Shown here piece after piece: positions 1 through 8,092 of a stretch of 47,801 nucleotides of DNA; position 1 is the first letter of the stretch, and every line of letters begins with the position of its first letter. Origin of the DNA: CAZCBX01 sp964497185. Lineage in GTDB: Bacteria > Bdellovibrionota_G > JALEGL01 > JAGRMV01. Under the pieces are notes generated by a model. That model saw nothing but the letters and a program-made list of their open reading frames with translations. It was not told the DNA's origin and made no database searches. Position numbers and translations under genes: made by a program. Where the stretch lies: positions 1 to 47,801 of the forward strand of contig CAZCBX010000015.1 in NCBI GenBank assembly GCA_964497185.1, in the 5' to 3' direction.

Positions 1-60
1 CACGTTGTCCCCGGGGCGACACCTGCGCCCTGTTAACCAAGTCGTGTTGGGGTAATAAGT

Positions 61-272
61 GAAATATAGACAAACGCCAAAGGCGTTTGACTGTTTACCC
101 TACCCCCACCCGTCAAATTTACAGGGGAGCTTTGGGCTTGCCCCAGAAAAGCGGAATGTGTCTGACAAAAGGGATATTATGAATGGAGATGATTCCTACA
201 ACAAACTCAGAACATCTTCGACAGGGGGGCGCGCCATGGAGTTCATGCAGCTTTTCTGGGGCAAGCCCAAAG
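61..272. repeat. Composite palindromic element, copy 1 (partly outside window)
   Basis: Non-coding stretch downstream of lepA. Core palindrome CAAACGCC-AAA-GGCGTTTG lies at 71-89. Forty bases later starts a perfect 23-bp inverted repeat, left arm 130-152 and right arm 250-272, enclosing a 97-nt loop. The same core-to-hairpin spacing (about 42 nt) occurs in the copies at 9.8, 27.5 and 39.8 kb. The flank before the core (GGGGTAATAAGTG) resembles the flank at 39.8 kb. The upstream hairpin expected about 40 nt before the core would straddle the left window edge. The loop is much longer than in other copies and lacks their conserved motif. The hairpin could also end lepA transcription. No gene is seen in bases 1-318. 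Confidence 0.7.
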
Positions 273-318
273 TCCCACAGATCTTTATTTAAAAAAGAAC
301 CTGTAAAAAAACACACAA

Positions 319-2130
319 TCAATCTACTTTTAATATTGCCAAGAAAGCTTCTTGCGGCAGTTCTACGTTGCCGAGGCGTTTCATTCGTTTTTTGCCTTCT
401 TTTTGTTTTTCCAGGAGTTTGCGTTTGCGGGAGATGTCGCCGCCGTAGCATTTGGCGGTTACGTTTTTGCGCATGGCGGGTTGGGTTTCGCGGGCTACGA
501 TTTTGCTGCCGATGGCGGCTTGAATGGCCACTTCAAACATTTGTCGGGGCACCAGCGATTTCATTTTTTTGGCCAGCTCGCGTCCGCGGTAGTAAGCATT
601 GTCTTTGTGAAGCATAAGAGACAATGCATCCACGGGATCGCCATTGATCATCAAATCCAATTTGATGATGGGCGCGCGCTCAAATCGTTTAAATTCATAG
701 TCCAACGAGGCATACCCGCGCGTGCTGGACTTTAACTTATCGTAAAAATCAAACACCATTTCATTCATCGGCAAATCGTATTTAACCATGATGCGGGAAG
801 TGGAAGTGTACTCCATCGATGTTTGAACCCCTCGTTTGTCCTCACAGAGTTTGAGCACATTGCCCAAGTATTCTTGCGGCGTATGGATGGTGATTTCCAC
901 AATCGGTTCTTCAATAAAATCAATCTTTTGTCCCTCCGGCAATTTGGAAGGGTTGTCCAAATCAATCACTTCGCCGTCGGTGGTGTGCAGTTTGTATTGA
1001 ACCGTGGGGGCGGTGGTGATCAGCTCTAGCTTAAATTCACGCTCCAAGCGCTCTTGAATGATTTCCATGTGCAGCATGCCCAAAAAACCACAGCGAAAGC
1101 CCAACCCAAGCGCGACTGAATTTTCGGGTTCAAAACTTAAAGAAGTGTCATTGAGCCGAAGCTTTTCCAAAGCGTCTCTCATGTCGTTGATGTCTGAATC
1201 CCCCGTGGGAAATATGCCACAGAAAACGGTGGGTTTGACAATTTGGAAGCCTGGCAGTGGTTTGGCGGTTGGATTTTTCGCGTCTGTAATGGTGTCGCCC
1301 ACGTTGGCTTCTGCCACCTCTTTAATAGAGGCCGCAAAAAAACCTACCTCACCTGGCCCCAACTGGTCGATGGTTTTGGGAAAAGGCGTAAGCACACCCA
1401 CGCGCTCAATTTCAAAACTATGGCCGGTGGACATAAATTTGATGTTGGACCCTTTTTGAATTTGTCCATCAAACACGCGAATCAAACACACCACACCCAG
1501 ATACGCATCGTACCAACTATCGTACACCAGCGCCTTGAGTGATTGATCTTCTTGTCCAGTGGGTGCGGGGATGGCTGTGACGATGCGTTCAAAAATATCT
1601 TGAACCCCCTCGCCTGTTTTGGCACTGATGGCGATGGCATCGCTGGTATCCAAACCCAACACTTCTTCAATTTCCTCACAGATGCGCGGTACATCGGCAT
1701 TGGGCAAATCGATTTTGTTGAGCACCAGAATAATTTCTAAATCTTGATTGATGGCTTCATAGGTGTGGGCAAGGGTTTGTGCCTGTACCCCTTGTGTGGC
1801 ATCCACAAGCAAAAGAGCGCCTTCACAGGCATTCAAACTTTTGGCAACCTCATAGGAAAAATCCACATGGCCAGGGGTATCGATCAAGTTAAACTGATAT
1901 TTTTCGCCATTTTTGGCTTGGTAAGCCAGTCGAGCGGATTGGGCTTTGATGGTGATGCCCCGCTCTTGCTCTAGCTCCATTTTGTCCATCACTTGTTTGG
2001 ACATGTCACGGGTGGCCACCGCGCCCGTGAGTTCTAAAAAACGGTCTGCCAGAGTAGATTTGCCATGATCAATGTGCGCAATGATGGAAAAATTTCGAAT
2101 GTGCGATAACGGCTGACTCATCAGCGCCAT
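319..2130 (-). CDS. lepA: Elongation factor 4 (LepA), ribosome back-translocating GTPase
   Basis: A 603-residue translational GTPase, the usual length for LepA/EF-4, which binds stalled or mis-translocated ribosomes. The N terminus carries the P-loop AHIDHGKST (about residue 18), the switch II motif DTPGH (about 85) and the NKID guanine-specificity motif (about 137). The C-terminal LepA-specific domain is present with KCYGGDISRKRKLLEKQ near residue 560, which separates it from EF-G and TypA. The start at 2130 has an AGG 7 nt upstream; a second in-frame ATG three codons on is possible. It stands alone, with a small ribbon-helix-helix gene upstream on the same strand. Confidence 0.97.
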   Translation of the reverse strand: MALMSQPLSHIRNFSIIAHIDHGKSTLADRFLELTGAVATRDMSKQVMDKMELEQERGITIKAQSARLAYQAKNGEKYQFNLIDTPGHVDFSYEVAKSLNACEGALLLVDATQGVQAQTLAHTYEAINQDLEIILVLNKIDLPNADVPRICEEIEEVLGLDTSDAIAISAKTGEGVQDIFERIVTAIPAPTGQEDQSLKALVYDSWYDAYLGVVCLIRVFDGQIQKGSNIKFMSTGHSFEIERVGVLTPFPKTIDQLGPGEVGFFAASIKEVAEANVGDTITDAKNPTAKPLPGFQIVKPTVFCGIFPTGDSDINDMRDALEKLRLNDTSLSFEPENSVALGLGFRCGFLGMLHMEIIQERLEREFKLELITTAPTVQYKLHTTDGEVIDLDNPSKLPEGQKIDFIEEPIVEITIHTPQEYLGNVLKLCEDKRGVQTSMEYTSTSRIMVKYDLPMNEMVFDFYDKLKSSTRGYASLDYEFKRFERAPIIKLDLMINGDPVDALSLMLHKDNAYYRGRELAKKMKSLVPRQMFEVAIQAAIGSKIVARETQPAMRKNVTAKCYGGDISRKRKLLEKQKEGKKRMKRLGNVELPQEAFLAILKVD

Positions 2131-2183
2131 GTATTACCTGTAAGTGACGTGTGTCTCAACAAAAAACCATTCGGCGCATAGGC

Positions 2184-2354
2184 TTAAAAGCTCATTTGGC
2201 CTGGAATTTGGTCTTTGTTTTTTTCTAAAATTAAATCAATGCCTTGGCGAATAAATTCTGCCACTGGCACCTTGGTTCGTTTGTTGAGCAGCTTGAGCTT
2301 TTCATTTTGCTCTTCTGTGATGTAGACCGTGGTCGATATTTTTTTGCGGTTCAT
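2184..2354 (-). CDS. Small ribbon-helix-helix (CopG/Arc-type) DNA-binding protein
   Basis: A 56-residue ORF read on the minus strand. The pattern is typical of a ribbon-helix-helix domain: a basic N-terminal beta strand (KKISTTVYIT, residues 4-13), helix A (EEQNEKLKLLNKRT), the VPVAEFIRQGI turn-helix with the usual hydrophobic spacing, and an ILEKNKDQ tail. Such proteins are dimeric repressors or antitoxins. No toxin gene is next to it: lepA follows 53 bp downstream and a divergent transglycosylase gene lies upstream. An AGAG lies 8 nt before the ATG. The family call is from sequence pattern only; its target is unknown. Confidence 0.75.
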   Translation of the reverse strand: MNRKKISTTVYITEEQNEKLKLLNKRTKVPVAEFIRQGIDLILEKNKDQIPGQMSF

Positions 2355-2512
2355 ATGTGTCTCTATAGGTTACTATATATTCACAGCAATATATGAGCAT
2401 ACACGTATTGTCAAACAATATAGCAATGACCCTACACCTAGGGCCACCCTCTCCATTTGGCTCAAAACTTGTTGAAACCAAAGGCTTTATGATAAAATAT
2501 AAGCAGGTTGCT

Positions 2513-3142
2513 ATGAAAAAAATGATCCCACAAGGGCCAATGCTTGGTGTAATGGTGCTGCTTTGCACGGTCACGACCGACGTACAGGCTCAAACATTTT
2601 ATCAATATGAAGTGGACGGAAAAATTGTTTTTTCCGATCACCCACCCATGAACCAAAAAGCCAAAAAGTTTCGTCCCAAAGCCTCTTATGTGGTTAAGCA
2701 CCATGATCCGCTCAACCACAAATCACAGTGGCGCATTTTACCCTCCATGCAAACCATTTTGCCCATCATCTCCAAAGTGGCCAAAAAATATGAAATGGAC
2801 CAACACTTGATTCAGGCCGTGGTTCGCACCGAGTCCAATTTCAATTACAAAGCCGTTTCAAGAAGAGGCGCACAAGGGTTGATGCAAATCATGCCTCAAA
2901 CTGGCAAGAGCTTAGGTTTAAAAGATCCATTTGATCCAGAGCAAAACATTGATACGGGCGTACGCTATCTCAAGTACTTACTCACACGATTTAAAGGAGA
3001 CACGTCGTTGGCCTTGGCCGCCTACAATGCAGGGCCCACCGCTGTGGAAAAATACAAAGCCATTCCCCCGTTTGCCGAAACCCAAGATTACGTATCAAAA
3101 ATAAAAAAATATTACTCGAAGATTTCTCAAAGATCGTTATAA
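2513..3142 (+). CDS. Lytic transglycosylase (DUF4124-like N terminus plus SLT domain)
   Basis: A 209-residue secreted protein. Residues 1-27 form a signal peptide ending in VQAQ. Next is a short region like DUF4124 (FYQYEVDGKIVFSDHPP). The C-terminal half is a Slt/MltE-type lysozyme fold: VVRTESNF holds the catalytic Glu, followed by SRRGAQGLMQIMP, a central DP..NI..G..YL block and the ALAAYNAGP motif. It should cleave the MurNAc-GlcNAc bond of peptidoglycan in the periplasm, forming 1,6-anhydro ends. The start at 2513 is chosen because it gives the signal peptide and has AGG upstream; the frame stays open further up. pgsA follows after 10 bp. Confidence 0.9.
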   Translation: MKKMIPQGPMLGVMVLLCTVTTDVQAQTFYQYEVDGKIVFSDHPPMNQKAKKFRPKASYVVKHHDPLNHKSQWRILPSMQTILPIISKVAKKYEMDQHLIQAVVRTESNFNYKAVSRRGAQGLMQIMPQTGKSLGLKDPFDPEQNIDTGVRYLKYLLTRFKGDTSLALAAYNAGPTAVEKYKAIPPFAETQDYVSKIKKYYSKISQRSL

Positions 3143-3152
3143 CCAAACGATC

Positions 3153-3743
3153 ATGAGCATTGATCCCAAACCTGACTTCAAGCGTGTATGGACCGTTCCC
3201 AATTTTATAACATTGGTGCGCATTTTGGCCGTGCCGTTGGTGCTCTACTTTGTTCATCAATCTGTGACCCATCCACGTCTTTCATTGTGGGCCACCATCA
3301 TCATGGCGCTGGCTTTTATCACCGATCAAATTGACGGATATCTCTCGCGCGTACTCCAACAACAAACCATTTTGGGGGAAATTATGGACCCCATGGCCGA
3401 CAAAATCATTGTAATATGTTTGCTCATTCAACTCTCAAGCCTGGGCTGGATTGCTGCCTGGATTCCCATGGTACTGTTAACCCGCGAAGTCTTGGTTAAT
3501 GGCTTACGGGCCTTTGCGCAAACCAGAGGGTTAAGCATTCTCCCCTCTAGCATTGGTAAGTTGAAGGTGTATTTTCAGGCTTTTGGCATTGGTTTGGTGA
3601 TTCTTTCATTTTATCCGCTGTTGGCCTCTTGGCCGGTTCACACCCTTGGCCTGTGGGTACTTTACGCAGCCATCGCCTTGTCCCTTTGGTCTGGCTACGA
3701 CTATGCAGCCAAACTCAGTAAGCACATCCGAAAAAAATTTTAA
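3153..3743 (+). CDS. pgsA: CDP-diacylglycerol-glycerol-3-phosphate 3-phosphatidyltransferase
   Basis: A 196-residue integral membrane enzyme that makes phosphatidylglycerol phosphate from CDP-diacylglycerol and glycerol 3-phosphate, the committed step to PG and cardiolipin. The CDP-alcohol phosphatidyltransferase signature is complete: D-x2-DG-x2-[S]R-x8-G-x3-D-x3-D is seen as TDQIDGYLSR...GEIMDPMADK around residues 58-85, with all the metal- and substrate-binding Asp residues. Around it are several hydrophobic helices. No Shine-Dalgarno is evident; it lies 10 bp behind the transglycosylase gene and may be translated with it. It converges with the POT transporter gene. Confidence 0.95.
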   Translation: MSIDPKPDFKRVWTVPNFITLVRILAVPLVLYFVHQSVTHPRLSLWATIIMALAFITDQIDGYLSRVLQQQTILGEIMDPMADKIIVICLLIQLSSLGWIAAWIPMVLLTREVLVNGLRAFAQTRGLSILPSSIGKLKVYFQAFGIGLVILSFYPLLASWPVHTLGLWVLYAAIALSLWSGYDYAAKLSKHIRKKF

Positions 3744-3800
3744 CGCCGGGGTTTACAAGCTTAAACGCCGCTTGGGCGTAAGGCCCTTGCAGCATAAACT

Positions 3801-5201
3801 TTAGCCTTTTTCGACGTAATCTCTCATTTGATAGCGTTTGGCAAACCAGATAAACATGCATGCCCACAACATGGTCAAACCACCAAAGAACATGAAAAAG
3901 TTTCCGCCTTCAAACACATTTACTTTTGCAATCATCGCGGTCAGCATATTGCCCAAAAAGATGGTGAGAAAAAACATGCTCATGATGGTCGAGCGCATGG
4001 AGCGAGGCGCTTGCGTATAAGCAAACTCCAACCCTGTAATCGAGACCAGCAATTCTGCAATGGTGATGGTGATGTAAGGGAAAAAGTGCCAGCCGATGTT
4101 CAGTTGCACACCGCTATCGAGAAGGTATTGAAAAATACCCACCTGGACAAAAGACAGTCCAGTAATGACCATCCCCACACTCATTTTGCGCAGCGGTGTC
4201 ACTTTGATGCCCATTTTTTCGATTGTAGGAAAGACGAAAAAAGAAAATATGGGAATCAACAACATCACCATAATCGGGTTGAGCGCAGCAATTTGAGAGG
4301 GCAAAAATTCAATGCCCATAAACGTTAGGTCCATTTCTCTTGCTTGAAGAATCCATGTGGATCCATGCTGATCAAACAGCGCCCAAAACATGATGATGCC
4401 CACAAAAATTTTGGCAATGCCAAAAACAGCGCGGACTGCTTCCACGGCATCCGCGGGGTGGTCTTTGAGTGCGCGATCCAGAAAATCCTTGGCGTTGCTG
4501 GATTTGTTTTTCATGGCAGACCATATGACTTTGGTGGTGCTGTGGGGGTTCTTGCCGGTGGGTGGAACATGAACGTATTTGCTTCGTCCCAACCAAAATA
4601 TAAACGTGGCAATGGCCATCAATATGCCTGGGATACCAAAAGCCCAGCCAGGACCATAATTGGCCAATACCCATGGGGTGATCATGGTTGAGAAGAAAGA
4701 GCCGAAATTGATAAGCCAATAAAACAAATCAAAGACTTTTTTGATTAAGTGTTTGTTGCTCTGGGTGAACTGGTCGCCCACGTGGGCAGAAACGCATGGC
4801 TTGATGCCACCCGCACCGAGTGCAATTAAACCCAACCCCCAATATAAACCCATTTGATTTTCCCAAATGGCCAACACCAAATGACCCAAGCAGTAGACTA
4901 TGGAGAGCGTAATAATGGTTTTGTACTTGCCCCAAAACCGATCCGAAATATAGCCACCCATCAAAGGCGTTAGATAAGCGCAGGCCACAAATAAATGATA
5001 GACTTCCGTTGCATGGGTTTCTGTAAACAATAAATATTGCACCATAAAAATGGTTAAGATGGAGCGCATGCCATAAAAAGAGTATCGTTCGCAGGCCTCG
5101 TTGCTAACAATGTATTTAATTTGATTGGGAAAACGATTTTTGTTTCGCTCATCCGATAGTTCTGCGCGAGATTTTTTTACCGTGGCTTCAGTGGTCATCA
5201 T
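3801..5201 (-). CDS. Proton-dependent di-/tripeptide transporter (POT/PTR2 family)
   Basis: About 466 residues and a dozen hydrophobic segments. POT signatures are clear: the ExxER-type motif NEACERYSFYGMR in helix 1 (proton coupling), GGYISDRFWGKYKT after helix 2, GAGGIKPCVSAHVGDQF, and FYWLINFGSFFSTMI. It should import small peptides with protons across the inner membrane. The frame opens at 5219, but AAGGAATC directly before the ATG at 5201 makes that the likely start; the next codon is also ATG (5198). A near-perfect inverted repeat sits about 40 nt upstream. It faces pgsA tail to tail with a 57-bp gap. Confidence 0.95.
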   Translation of the reverse strand: MMTTEATVKKSRAELSDERNKNRFPNQIKYIVSNEACERYSFYGMRSILTIFMVQYLLFTETHATEVYHLFVACAYLTPLMGGYISDRFWGKYKTIITLSIVYCLGHLVLAIWENQMGLYWGLGLIALGAGGIKPCVSAHVGDQFTQSNKHLIKKVFDLFYWLINFGSFFSTMITPWVLANYGPGWAFGIPGILMAIATFIFWLGRSKYVHVPPTGKNPHSTTKVIWSAMKNKSSNAKDFLDRALKDHPADAVEAVRAVFGIAKIFVGIIMFWALFDQHGSTWILQAREMDLTFMGIEFLPSQIAALNPIMVMLLIPIFSFFVFPTIEKMGIKVTPLRKMSVGMVITGLSFVQVGIFQYLLDSGVQLNIGWHFFPYITITIAELLVSITGLEFAYTQAPRSMRSTIMSMFFLTIFLGNMLTAMIAKVNVFEGGNFFMFFGGLTMLWACMFIWFAKRYQMRDYVEKG

Positions 5202-5237
5202 GATTCCTTTCCATTGCATTCAAAATGGATGTTGGTT

Positions 5238-5253
5238 GTGTCGTTTACGACAC
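5238..5253. promoter_or_regulatory. Inverted repeat upstream of peptide transporter
   Basis: GTGTCG-TTTA-CGACAC is a perfect 6-bp stem with a 4-nt loop, extending to 9 bp with one mismatch. It lies 37 nt upstream of the transporter start and could be an operator or a leader hairpin; nothing in the sequence decides between them. Confidence 0.3.
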
Positions 5254-5414
5254 CACGTGGTTTTCAAATTTAGAAGCATTCTCGTAGCACAAAGGTTCTT
5301 GACAAGCAAATGACTCAAAATCCTTAAAAAACACTTTCCTTCACCCCAAAGAATCGATATAAGCGTTTTACCTTGAAGGGCCTACATGGCTTTTTAAGCC
5401 TTTCTTGTCTGAAA

Positions 5415-5490
5415 GGGGCATTAGCTCAGCTGGTAGAGCGCCTCGCTGGCAGCGAGGAGGTCAGCGGTTCGACCCCGCTATGCTCCACCA
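5415..5490 (+). tRNA. tRNA-Ala (anticodon GGC)
   Basis: A complete 76-nt cloverleaf with encoded CCA. The acceptor stem GGGGCAT pairs with ATGCTCC, the D arm is GCTC...GAGC, the anticodon stem is CCTCG/CGAGG with loop CTGGCAG (anticodon GGC), and the T arm is AGCGG-TTCGACC-CCGCT. A T9 run follows 4 nt after the CCA and may end transcription. A weak TATAAG lies about 52 nt upstream. The last 21 nt are repeated at 5751-5771 as part of a larger duplicated unit. Confidence 0.97.
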
Positions 5491-5585
5491 ATCCTTTTTT
5501 TTTAATCCGTTCATTGGTACTTAAAGGGAAATGGCTCGCTTCGCTGTGCTTTATTTTCCCTTTAAGTACCAATGAACTCACTTAT
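5470..5585 (+). repeat. tRNA-tail hairpin unit, copy 1
   Basis: Begins inside the 3' end of tRNA-Ala (CGACCCCGCTATGCTCCACC) and runs on through an oligo-T tract. It then forms a perfect 23-bp inverted repeat, left arm 5509-5531 and right arm 5555-5577, with a 23-nt loop containing GGCTCGCTTCGCTG. It is repeated at 5751-5947. Weaker similarity between the copies continues for about 25 nt past this end. The loop core resembles the conserved loop of the composite palindromic elements elsewhere in the window. Confidence 0.85.
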
Positions 5586-5674
5586 TAGAATTGTTTTGCG
5601 CTTGCGTGGTAGCGGAATATCGCCTTTAAATAAGGACGCTGACCGCGTTTTTTTATTGGTGGACCGCTAGTTTT

Positions 5675-5749
5675 AGGGACTCTTGTGACGTAGGAACTAG
5701 AGTCCCTTATGTCTAGATTTTTTTTGAGCACCGCTCAAAGAAAATCTGG
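5675..5749. repeat. Two further hairpins between the duplicated units
   Basis: AGGGACTCT at 5675-5683 pairs with AGAGTCCCT at 5699-5707 across a 15-nt loop. Directly after it, 5715-5729 pairs with 5733-5747 (15 bp including one G-T wobble) around a 3-nt loop, with two more pairs possible at the base. Neither is followed by a T run on either strand, so they do not look like standard terminators. No coding region is seen between 5491 and 6008. Confidence 0.6.
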
Positions 5750-5750
5750 C

Positions 5751-5947
5751 CGACCCCGCTATGCTCCACCAATCCTTTTTTTTAATCCGTTCATTGGTAC
5801 TCAAAGGGAAATGGCTCGCTTCGCTCATGTGGAACTGCTTCGCAGCGATACTTTACTGCTCGCGCCAAGCCAAGCCTTTCGGCTTTGCACATAAAAGGCT
5901 GCTCACGATGCTTTATTTTCCCTTTGAGCACCAATGAACTCACTTAT
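5751..5947 (+). repeat. tRNA-tail hairpin unit, copy 2 (expanded loop)
   Basis: Repeats the last 21 nt of tRNA-Ala, the oligo-T (8 instead of 9) and the 23-bp hairpin: left arm 5789-5811, right arm 5917-5939, one mismatch. Copy 1 has a T-A pair where copy 2 has C-G (ACTTAAAG against ACTCAAAG, with the matching change in the other arm). The loop has grown from 23 to 105 nt and contains smaller hairpins (CTGCTTCGCAG; CAAGCC-TTTC-GGCTTTG). It holds only the tRNA tail, so it is not a second tRNA gene. Confidence 0.85.
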
Positions 5948-6008
5948 GGGGATTGTTGTGCCTTCGCTTTTTTTCTTTTTTTGGGGATGTTTCACTTAGA
6001 AGTTTTTG

Positions 6009-7349
6009 ATGAAAACTCGACAAAAGTCTTTGTTTTCCATACATTTAAAGTGCGTGACCAAGATCAACTATAAGAATAAACTTGTCGACGAGCAACGTGG
6101 CTTATCTAGCTACCTTGTGCATCTTCCCGAGCTTGAAAAGATTTTGGAGAAAGAGAAGGCTCTGGGGGTGATTTACATTGATGCCCATCATTTGAGCACC
6201 ATTGAGCATCGGTATGGCTCAAAATACTTTGATGAGATCATGCAAAAAATTGCCAAGGCGCTTTTGGATATGCGTGGCAATGCTGTGCGTAAGCATGATT
6301 TAATCAGCATTTCAGAAATCAATGGCTATGGTTTTTTAATTTTTCTTTCGGAAGGCCGCAAAGAAAACGGTCGTGATGTGCTTTTAAAAGAAGATGTTGA
6401 GTTTACTTGTGAGCGTGTTCAAAAATATTTGTATCAGCACCTTTTCCTTGAACTTTACAACTATTTGCATGCTTTGCCTAAAATTACCGTGGGTTACTCT
6501 CTTTCTTTGTACAGCCCCATGGTCTCGTGTACGCGTACCATCATTCAAATGTTGGATGAAGCCAAAAACATCGCTGGCCTGCAGCACACGCAAAATGAAC
6601 TGAAGAAGCGTGGCCGTTTGCAGAAAATTTTGCTGGAAGAGAATGTCACCACGGTGTACCAGCCCATCATTGATATCAAAAACAAGACCGTCTATGGGTA
6701 TGAGGCGCTGACGCGCGGGCCTAAAAATTCTGAAATTGAAGCGCCGCTGATTTTATTTACCTTGGCTGAAGAAATTGGTTTGTTGTTTGATCTTGATCGG
6801 CTTTGCCGCAAACGTTGCATTGTCAATGCTCGTGGCAAACAGCCTGGTAAAAAACTTTTTGTCAATACCCTGCCCAACCTTATTTTTGATCCTGAGTTTG
6901 GTGCCAAGGCTTTCATTGAATTTTTAAACGAAAATCAAATTCCAATCAATGATGTGGTGTTTGAGATCACCGAACGAAATGCTGTAGAGCAGTTTTCCAA
7001 ATTTCGGGACGCGCTTTCGTATTACATTGATGCAGGCATTGATATTGCCATTGATGATGTGGGTGCAGGATACTCAAGCTTGGAAGCCATTGTAGAAATT
7101 CGACCCACGTACGTAAAAATTGATGCTTCCATTGTGCGCGGCATTGCCGACTCTGAAGTAAAACAAGATATGCTTAAAGCCTTAAAGCTGCTTTCGAAAT
7201 CAGTTGGTGCCAAGCTGGTTGCCGAGGGTGTGGAAACCAAAGCAGATCTTCAAGTGCTCATTGATTTTGAGATTGAATATATTCAGGGCTACTATTTTGC
7301 CAAACCTGGGCCCCCTTTCCCAGGTGTTGATTTTTCCAAACTTCTTTAG
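6009..7349 (+). CDS. EAL-domain c-di-GMP phosphodiesterase with degenerate GGDEF-like N terminus
   Basis: A 446-residue cytoplasmic protein. Residues about 45-180 resemble a GGDEF fold (LGVIYIDAHHL...SKYFDEIMQKIAKAL...EINGYGFLIFL), but the GGDEF loop is lost, so cyclase activity is not expected. Residues about 205-440 form an EAL domain with its metal and catalytic residues visible: YEALTRG, VNTLP, FEITER, IAIDDVGAGYSS, YVKID, AEGVET and IQGYYFAKP. It is therefore likely an active hydrolase of c-di-GMP to pGpG. The ATG at 6009 has AGAAG upstream; the frame also reads a TTG just before it. The stop overlaps the convergent GDPD gene by 4 bp. A PilZ protein, a c-di-GMP receptor family, is encoded 2.7 kb downstream. 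Confidence 0.93.
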   Translation: MKTRQKSLFSIHLKCVTKINYKNKLVDEQRGLSSYLVHLPELEKILEKEKALGVIYIDAHHLSTIEHRYGSKYFDEIMQKIAKALLDMRGNAVRKHDLISISEINGYGFLIFLSEGRKENGRDVLLKEDVEFTCERVQKYLYQHLFLELYNYLHALPKITVGYSLSLYSPMVSCTRTIIQMLDEAKNIAGLQHTQNELKKRGRLQKILLEENVTTVYQPIIDIKNKTVYGYEALTRGPKNSEIEAPLILFTLAEEIGLLFDLDRLCRKRCIVNARGKQPGKKLFVNTLPNLIFDPEFGAKAFIEFLNENQIPINDVVFEITERNAVEQFSKFRDALSYYIDAGIDIAIDDVGAGYSSLEAIVEIRPTYVKIDASIVRGIADSEVKQDMLKALKLLSKSVGAKLVAEGVETKADLQVLIDFEIEYIQGYYFAKPGPPFPGVDFSKLL

Positions 7350-8092
7350 CGCTTGTTGGATTGATGCATTTTCTGCCTTAGTTGTGAAAAGGCCAAAGGG
7401 TCATCTGTAAAAATGCCGTCCACCTTTAAATCCAGGGCTTTGCGCCACTGTGAAGGTTGATTGACTGTGTAAGTGTTGACTTCAAACCCATTGGCGTGCG
7501 CCCATTGAACATCGTGCTTGGTTACGTGATCAATGTTGATGTGATGTGCTTGGCAAGCCAAATACTGCATTTCCATTTGCTGATCGGCTGAAGGTGATTC
7601 GTCCGTCAAATACGCCAAAGGCAATTGAGGACTGGCGCTTCGCAAACGGTGCAAAGCAAGCGGTTCAAAGGAGGATACCAATATTTGGCCTTTTTCCATC
7701 CACCCCTTGAGCAAAGGCAAAATAAAATTTTCGATGCTCACATCTGGATCCAGCTTCACGCTGGATGCTTTTATCTCAACATTGATGGGCATGTGCGCAG
7801 CAAGCTCCACCAGAACTTCTTCCAACAATGGGACACGGCAATGGCTGTACTGAAGGTGCTTCCATGAACCAGCATCGGCCTGAGCTATCTCTGCCCACGA
7901 TGTTTCAGCCACTTGGCCTTGCAGATTGGTGGTGCGCTCCAATCCATCATCATGCATCACCACCACCTGATGATCGGCCGTTAGCGCGACATCCAGTTCA
8001 ATATAATCAGCAAAGTCCCGCGCTTGTTGAAACGCCAACAGCGTATTTTCTGGGTATTTTAGACTATAGCCGCGATGGGCAAAAATTTTCAC
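7346..8092 (-). CDS. Glycerophosphodiester phosphodiesterase
   Basis: A 248-residue GDPD-family TIM barrel without a signal peptide. The N terminus has the catalytic HRG and PENT motifs (FAHRGYSLKYPENT), then ELDVALTADHQVVVMHD with the metal-binding Glu/Asp and catalytic His, and a C-terminal DGIFTDDP motif. It should hydrolyse glycerophosphodiesters to glycerol 3-phosphate and an alcohol. The frame is open to 8269, but a GTG at 8092 with GAGGG upstream fits best: it overlaps the stop of the preceding gene by 4 bp (GTGA), suggesting translational coupling in a trxB-membrane protein-GDPD operon. Confidence 0.93.
   Translation of the reverse strand: MKIFAHRGYSLKYPENTLLAFQQARDFADYIELDVALTADHQVVVMHDDGLERTTNLQGQVAETSWAEIAQADAGSWKHLQYSHCRVPLLEEVLVELAAHMPINVEIKASSVKLDPDVSIENFILPLLKGWMEKGQILVSSFEPLALHRLRSASPQLPLAYLTDESPSADQQMEMQYLACQAHHINIDHVTKHDVQWAHANGFEVNTYTVNQPSQWRKALDLKVDGIFTDDPLAFSQLRQKMHQSNKR

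Noticed and set aside
59..617. Plus-strand ORFs crossing copy 1 of the repeat and the lepA 3' end
   Set aside because: They run through the palindromic element and antisense to lepA, with no ribosome site and no protein-like pattern.
3744..3800. AAACGCC-GCTT-GGGCGT between pgsA and the transporter as another repeat copy
   Set aside because: Shares a few bases with the core palindrome, but lacks the flanking hairpins and the TTTGT ends; too short to call.
5751..5771. Second tRNA-Ala gene
   Set aside because: Only the last 21 nt match; the acceptor 5' strand, D arm and anticodon arm are missing.
5373..6073. ORFs over tRNA-Ala and the duplicated hairpin units
   Set aside because: They translate the tRNA tail and hairpin arms; similarity between them comes from the DNA repeat, not from a protein family.
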